Source of the DNA: Mycobacterium aquaticum | GTDB lineage: Bacteria > Actinomycetota > Actinomycetes > Mycobacteriales > Mycobacteriaceae | Direction: 5' to 3' | Length of the DNA stretch: 64,000 nucleotides | Assembly (NCBI RefSeq): GCF_002086485.1 | Contig: NZ_MVHF01000041.1 | Span: 1 to 64,000 of the forward strand | In this document: one piece after another, positions 59,821 through 64,000 of the stretch | Position numbering within the stretch: the first letter of the stretch is position 1 | How the letters are laid out: every line of letters starts with the position of its first letter | The notes under the pieces: generated by a model | Told to the model about the DNA's origin: nothing | The model's input: only the letters and a program-made list of their open reading frames with translations | The model's database searches: none | Position numbers and translations under genes: made by a program

Positions 59821-62115
59821 GTGCCGGCGTCCCCGACGAGCCTCACGCACTGGGGTGCGTTCACCGCCCGAGTCGACGCCGGAGACATCGCGGCCGTGAC
59901 GCCGCCTGCCGGCGACACCGATCCGTCCCCGTTGCTGGGCAACCTGCCCGGCGCCATCCGACACCGCTCCCGGATCACCGGACCCGCGGTACGGCGCGGC
60001 TGGCTCCGCGACGGCCCGGGCCCTAGCAGCGGACGCGGCGCCGACGAGTTCGTCGCGGTGTCCTGGGACCAACTGACCGAACTGCTGGCCGCCGAACTGC
60101 GCCGGGTCGTCGACACCCACGGAAATGAAGCCATCTACGCAGGCTCCTACGGGTGGGCCAGCGCCGGACGGTTCCACCACGCCCAGAGCCAGGTGCACCG
60201 CTTCCTCAAGATGTTCGGCGGCTACACCTCGTCACGGAACTCCTACAGCCTGGGCGCCACCGCGGTGATCATGCCGCGCGTGGTCGGCACCCACGATGAC
60301 CTCTTCAAGCGGTCCACCGATTGGGACGTCATCGTCGCCCACACGGATCTGCTCGTCAGCTTCGGCGGCATCGCGTTGAAGAACACCGCCATCAACCACG
60401 GCGGCACCACCGCGCACCCCGCCCGCGACGCACTGCGCCGGCTGCGGGACCGGGGCGGGCGCATCGTGTCCTTCAGTCCGCTGCGCGACGACGTCGACGG
60501 CGAATGCGAATGGCACGCACCCGTCCCCGGCACCGACGTGGCCGTCATGCTCGGGCTAGCTTACGTGCTGGCCACCGAGGGATTGGCCGACCGCGCGTTC
60601 CTCGACACGTACTGCACCGGCTACGAGCGGTTCGAGCGCTATCTGCTCGGCCGCGACGACGGCATCGCTAAGTCACCGCTGTGGGCGGCGCAGATCAGCG
60701 GGATCGCCGCCGACGAACTGACCGAGCTGGCCCGACGCATGGCCTCCGGTCGCACCCTTGTCACCGTCAGCTGGTCTCTGCAACGGATCCGCCACGGCGA
60801 ACAAGCTCCGTGGATGGGCCTGACGCTGGCCGCGATGTTGGGCCAGATCGGGGTTCCAGGCGGCGGATTCGGTCACGGCTACGGGTCGATGAACGAACCC
60901 GGGCTGCCGCCGCTGCGCTGCCGGTTGCCGGTGTTTCCGCAGGGCCCCAACCCGGTGCAGACGTTCATCCCGGTGGCGGCCGTCAGCGACATGCTGCTGC
61001 ATCCCGGCGAGCAGTTCGACTACAACGGGCAGCGGCTGACCTATCCCGACATCAAGTGTGTGTACTGGGCCGGCGGCAATCCGTTCCACCATCACCAGAA
61101 CATCCCGCGGCTGCGCCGAGCGCTGGCTCGCGTCGACACCGTGGTGGTGCACGATCCGTACTGGACCGCCATGGCCAAACACGCCGACATCGTCGTACCG
61201 TCGACCACGGCCTACGAGCGCGAGGACTACTCCGGGTCCCGCAACGATCCGCTGCTGGTGGCCATGCCGCAGCTGGCCGAGCCCTACGCACAGTCACGCG
61301 ACGACTACACGACCTTCGCCGCGCTGGCCACCGCGCTCGGCTTCGGCGAGCAGTTCACCGAGGGCCGCACGGCCCGGCAGTGGCTCGTGCACATGTACGA
61401 AAAGTGGGCTGCCGGACTGGATTTCGAGGTTCCCACGTTCGACCAGTTCTGGGCGGCCGGTCAGCTGCGCTTGCCGACCGAACCGGGCCTGACGCTGTTG
61501 GGCGACTACCGCGCCGATCCGCAGGCCCACCGCCTCGCCACACCGAGCGGCCGCATCGAGATCTTCTCCGAGGACATCGCCGGCTTCGGCTACTCCGACT
61601 GCCTCGGCCATCCGGCGTGGTACGAACCCGCGGAGTGGCTCGGCGGTGAGCGCGCCCGGGCGTATCCATTGCATCTGCTGGCCAACCAACCGGCGACCCG
61701 GCTGCACAGCCAACTGGACGGCGGCGCTACCAGCAGGGCCTCGAAAATCCAAGGGCGCGAACCGATCCGGATGCACCCGGCCGACGCGGCCCGGCGCGGA
61801 CTGGCAGACGGCGACATCGTGCGCGTGTTCAACGACCGCGGCGCGTGCCTCGCGGGTCTCGTCGTCGACGACCGCCTGCGCAGGGATGTGGTGCAGCTGT
61901 CGACCGGTGCCTGGTTCGACCCGGCCGATCCGACGGACCCGGATTCGATGTGCGTGCACGGTAATCCGAACGTGCTGACCGACGACGTCGGGACGTCATC
62001 GCTGGCGCACGGCTGCACCGGGGCCCATGTGCTGGTCGAGGTCGAGAAGTTCGACGGGCCGTTGCCGCCGCTGCGGGCCCATGAACCGCCCGTGATCCGC
62101 ACGGCCGTCGACTGA
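59821..62115 (+). CDS. BisC/TorA-like molybdopterin oxidoreductase
   Basis: A 764-residue molybdopterin guanine dinucleotide enzyme of the DMSO reductase family, closest in pattern to biotin sulfoxide and TMAO reductases. It begins SLTHWGAF, lacks an iron-sulfur-binding Cys cluster, and has the NSYSLGATAVIMPRVVG segment whose Ser is the likely molybdenum ligand, then DIVVPSTTAYEREDYSG and HQLLANQPATRLHSQLD-type pterin segments. No Tat signal is seen, so it is probably cytoplasmic. I chose GTG 59821 because a TAGACT -10 lies seven bases before it (leaderless); TTG 59776 is the longest option. It may recover sulfoxide-damaged metabolites. Confidence 0.85.
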   Translation: MPASPTSLTHWGAFTARVDAGDIAAVTPPAGDTDPSPLLGNLPGAIRHRSRITGPAVRRGWLRDGPGPSSGRGADEFVAVSWDQLTELLAAELRRVVDTHGNEAIYAGSYGWASAGRFHHAQSQVHRFLKMFGGYTSSRNSYSLGATAVIMPRVVGTHDDLFKRSTDWDVIVAHTDLLVSFGGIALKNTAINHGGTTAHPARDALRRLRDRGGRIVSFSPLRDDVDGECEWHAPVPGTDVAVMLGLAYVLATEGLADRAFLDTYCTGYERFERYLLGRDDGIAKSPLWAAQISGIAADELTELARRMASGRTLVTVSWSLQRIRHGEQAPWMGLTLAAMLGQIGVPGGGFGHGYGSMNEPGLPPLRCRLPVFPQGPNPVQTFIPVAAVSDMLLHPGEQFDYNGQRLTYPDIKCVYWAGGNPFHHHQNIPRLRRALARVDTVVVHDPYWTAMAKHADIVVPSTTAYEREDYSGSRNDPLLVAMPQLAEPYAQSRDDYTTFAALATALGFGEQFTEGRTARQWLVHMYEKWAAGLDFEVPTFDQFWAAGQLRLPTEPGLTLLGDYRADPQAHRLATPSGRIEIFSEDIAGFGYSDCLGHPAWYEPAEWLGGERARAYPLHLLANQPATRLHSQLDGGATSRASKIQGREPIRMHPADAARRGLADGDIVRVFNDRGACLAGLVVDDRLRRDVVQLSTGAWFDPADPTDPDSMCVHGNPNVLTDDVGTSSLAHGCTGAHVLVEVEKFDGPLPPLRAHEPPVIRTAVD

Positions 62116-62172
62116 GGCCGGTTCGCTCGATTTGCCTGTGCCCGATGCGTGACGATGCAAAGATCCCCTGAG

Positions 62173-62192
62173 CGCTGACGTCGGCGTCAGCG
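62173..62192 (+). promoter_or_regulatory. Leader hairpin before the PE-PPE gene
   Basis: CGCTGACG (62173-62180) and CGTCAGCG (62185-62192) form an eight-base-pair stem with a TCGG loop, directly upstream of the ribosome binding site (AAGGGGAGG). It could be a terminator for the upstream gene, an operator or an mRNA element. Confidence 0.45.
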
Positions 62193-62206
62193 GAAGGGGA
62201 GGCCCG

Positions 62207-63691
62207 ATGCGAATCTCAGCCCGTTCGATGGTCCGCACCATGCTGGTGGCCGGCGTGGCGATGTCCGGCTCCGCAGTCATCGGGGTGACGACGACGCTTG
62301 CGGCCGAGGTCGCGCTGAATGCGGCGGTGACGCCGTTGGTGGTGCCCGGCACCGGAACACCGAACCCGGCGGATTCCGCCAATTACATGAACAATGCCGT
62401 CAGTTACTACGTCCAGCCAGGCGGTACCTGCGGCGCAGACGGCTGTGCTGCGCCGGTCGCGGTGCCCTACATCGCCCAGTTCTGGCCGTTTCCCTTCCCC
62501 GGCTGGGGCGGGCTGCAGGGTGCGAAATGGAACGTTTCGGTGGCCAGCGGTGTGACGAGCCTGACCAGCCAGCTCGTCGGGCCCAACAATCCCACCGACG
62601 ATCATCCGGTCGTCGTCTTCGGCTACTCGCAGGGCGCGACCGTCGCCAGCATCGTCAAAGGCCAACTGGCCGATCTGCCCGCCGATCAGAAGAACGACCT
62701 GACGTTCGTGTTGATCGGTAATCCGAACCGGCCCAACGGCGGACTGTTCGAACGGCTCGCAGTGCTGGGCACTGTGCCGGTCCTCGACGCGACGTTCGGT
62801 CAACCGACCCCGACCGACACCGGCATCACGACCTATGACATCGCGTTGCAGTACGACGGTGTGTCCGACGCGCCGTCCTGGGTGCTCAATCCGTTGGCCA
62901 TGGCCAACGCCGTCGCCGGGTTCGAATACGTGCACGGCACCTACCTGGCTCCCGACGGCACCGATGCCCCGTCGGCCACGCCCTACGGCTACACACCCGC
63001 ACAGGTGCAGGCCGCGGTCGACAACGCCAAGGCCGACTGCAGCGCGGCCACCCACTGCCAAAAACAGGGCGACACCTACTACATCACCCTGCCGGCCAAG
63101 TACCTCCCGATCATGCAGCCCGCCCTCGATCTCGGCGCGGCGACCGGTACGTCGGCGCTCGTGGTGCCGGTGGTCAACCTGATCTCGCCGACGGTGCAGA
63201 CCCTGATCGAAACCGGTTACGACAGAACCAATTACGGCACACCGACCCCGTTCCAGCTGGTACCGCGGGTCAACCCCGTCACGCTGGCCGGCGACCTCAT
63301 CAATGACATCCCCGAAGGAATCACCGCCGCGAGCCAACCGGGGCTCGCGCCGTTGCCCGGATGGACAGATCCCACCCAGAGCGCCACCACCGCGAAGCCC
63401 ACCGCCCCGGCACAAGTGCCGGCCACGACCGCGGACGTCCAGAAAGTCGCCGCCGTCGCCGATCTCAAGCCGTCGCTGCGGCCGAGCGTCGTCACCGAGA
63501 CGACCTCGACAGCCACGCAGACCGACCGGCCGTCACTGCGAAAGACGTTGGGTGTCAACGGACATCCGGTCCGTGATCTGGCGAGGTCGCTCGGCAGCAC
63601 CGTGCGTAAGGCCCTCGGGCAGGACACCGCCAAGGCCGCCGACAAGAGCGGCACCGGCGCTGACAACAAGACGGCCAAGCCCGCGGCCTGA
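62207..63691 (+). CDS. Exported PE-PPE-domain esterase
   Basis: A 494-residue secreted protein. A signal peptide (about 1-33) precedes the PE-PPE alpha/beta hydrolase domain (about 40-330), with Ser141 in GYSQGA as the nucleophile and two disulfide-ready pairs (CGADGC, CSAATHC). The C-terminal 130 residues are Ala/Thr/Pro/Lys-rich and probably unstructured. PE-PPE domain proteins of mycobacteria hydrolyse short acyl esters at the cell surface. No PE or PPE N-terminal domain is present. A large hairpin closes the gene. Confidence 0.88.
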   Translation: MRISARSMVRTMLVAGVAMSGSAVIGVTTTLAAEVALNAAVTPLVVPGTGTPNPADSANYMNNAVSYYVQPGGTCGADGCAAPVAVPYIAQFWPFPFPGWGGLQGAKWNVSVASGVTSLTSQLVGPNNPTDDHPVVVFGYSQGATVASIVKGQLADLPADQKNDLTFVLIGNPNRPNGGLFERLAVLGTVPVLDATFGQPTPTDTGITTYDIALQYDGVSDAPSWVLNPLAMANAVAGFEYVHGTYLAPDGTDAPSATPYGYTPAQVQAAVDNAKADCSAATHCQKQGDTYYITLPAKYLPIMQPALDLGAATGTSALVVPVVNLISPTVQTLIETGYDRTNYGTPTPFQLVPRVNPVTLAGDLINDIPEGITAASQPGLAPLPGWTDPTQSATTAKPTAPAQVPATTADVQKVAAVADLKPSLRPSVVTETTSTATQTDRPSLRKTLGVNGHPVRDLARSLGSTVRKALGQDTAKAADKSGTGADNKTAKPAA

Positions 63692-63695
63692 TTCC

Positions 63696-63757
63696 GCCGA
63701 GCAGACGTCGCGGTACGCCAAACACGGCGTGTCGGGGTACCGCAGCGTCTGCTCGGC
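63696..63757. terminator. Bidirectional terminator between PE-PPE gene and hflX
   Basis: GCCGAGCAGACG (63696-63707) pairs with CGTCTGCTCGGC (63746-63757), and GCGGTAC (63710-63716) with GTACCGC (63737-63743), with a 2x2 internal loop between them. It fills the gap between two convergent genes, abutting both stops. Confidence 0.85.
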
Positions 63758-63758
63758 G

Positions 63759-64000
63759 TCAGAAGGTGGCGAACTCGCCGAGGCTGGCCGCCAACGGGAT
63801 CGGCACGCGCGCTTTGATCCTGGTGCCGTCAGCGCCATGTTCGGTGGCGTCGATGCGGCCTTCGGAGTGCAGTTTGGCGACCAGGTCGCCACGCTCGTAC
63901 GGGATGGTCACGTCGACCATGGTGTCGGTCGGCTCGACCAACTCCCCCATCCGCTGCCGCAGCCGGTCCAGCCCGTCACCGGAATGCGCCGAGACGAACA
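63759..64000 (-). CDS. hflX: HflX GTPase, C-terminal part (cut by window edge)
   Basis: The last 80 codons of a leftward gene that runs off the right edge. The frame reads FVSAHSGDGLDRLRQRM, then VDVTIPYERGDLVAKLHSEGRI and ARVPIPLAASLGEFATF, which match the end of HflX, a GTPase that splits stalled ribosomes. The neighbouring fadE20 and gene order (Rv2724c-Rv2725c) support the call. The GTPase domain lies outside the window. Confidence 0.85.
   Translation of the reverse strand, partial: FVSAHSGDGLDRLRQRMGELVEPTDTMVDVTIPYERGDLVAKLHSEGRIDATEHGADGTRIKARVPIPLAASLGEFATF

Noticed and set aside
1..64000. tRNA, rRNA, CRISPR arrays, insertion sequences
   Set aside because: No cloverleaf, direct-repeat array or transposase gene was seen when reading both strands, though short RNAs cannot be excluded without a covariance search.

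Overview
The window is chromosomal DNA of a high-GC actinobacterium, most likely a non-tuberculous, rapid-grower-type mycobacterium (Mycolicibacterium-like). The evidence is the right third: from about 43.6 kb to the end, gene order and protein sequences follow the Mycobacterium tuberculosis Rv2707-Rv2725c block (YihY-like, DUF3039, DUF3099, sigB, ideR, DUF4192, sthA, PAC2, hydrolase, PhzF, nrdR, chiZ, lexA, LGFP protein, fadE20, hflX). A PE-PPE-domain esterase, mycobacterial SOS boxes and several apparently leaderless promoters fit the same host. No tRNA, rRNA, CRISPR array or recognisable insertion sequence was seen.

Region 1 (1-17.8 kb) is an extracellular contractile injection system (eCIS, phage-tail-like particle). 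A rightward run encodes sheath, tube, an assembly-type protein, a DUF6760 protein, a long VQR-repeat protein, a second tube protein, a LysM baseplate protein, a gpD/gp5-like hub-spike, a PAAR tip, gp25, a gp6/J-like wedge and a P2 I-like tail protein. A leftward arm encodes a DUF4157 protein and a 1331-residue protein. The tail of the latter carries H-x-E and P-C-x-x-C, the signature of the nucleotide/nucleic-acid deaminase superfamily, so it is probably a toxin effector. An overlapping reading frame running off the left edge is a candidate immunity gene. The two arms are separated by an alpha/beta hydrolase and a divergent MerR regulator. The eCIS AAA+ ATPase, a dedicated tape measure and the terminator cap are not in the window.

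Region 2 (17.8-43.5 kb) is accessory metabolism and regulation: a C45-type hydrolase, a LysR regulator with a small membrane protein, a large STAND-ATPase/BTAD regulator, two IclR regulators and a lipid/ketone-handling gene set. That set comprises a type I Baeyer-Villiger monooxygenase, two WS/DGAT acyltransferases, four SDRs, three HsaA-like acyl-CoA-dehydrogenase-fold flavoproteins, an acyl-CoA synthetase, two HSL-family esterases, an LmeA-like lipid-binding protein, another alpha/beta hydrolase and RidA. The content resembles the M. tuberculosis mymA operon (monooxygenase, lipase, SDRs, WS/DGATs, FadD), but IclR regulators replace the AraC-type VirS. A role in oxidising and re-esterifying an unusual lipid or cyclic ketone is inference.

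Region 3 (43.6-64 kb) is conserved core: stress and iron regulation (sigB behind a SigE/SigH-type promoter, ideR), redox balance (sthA), the SOS pair chiZ/lexA with two SOS boxes, ribonucleotide reductase control (nrdR), a membrane-anchored LGFP-repeat envelope protein, fadE20, a BisC-like molybdoenzyme, a PE-PPE esterase and the C-terminus of hflX. No gap between genes exceeds 300 bases; the largest are 6243-6478, 28127-28372 and 55207-55439. Only the last holds clear signals.
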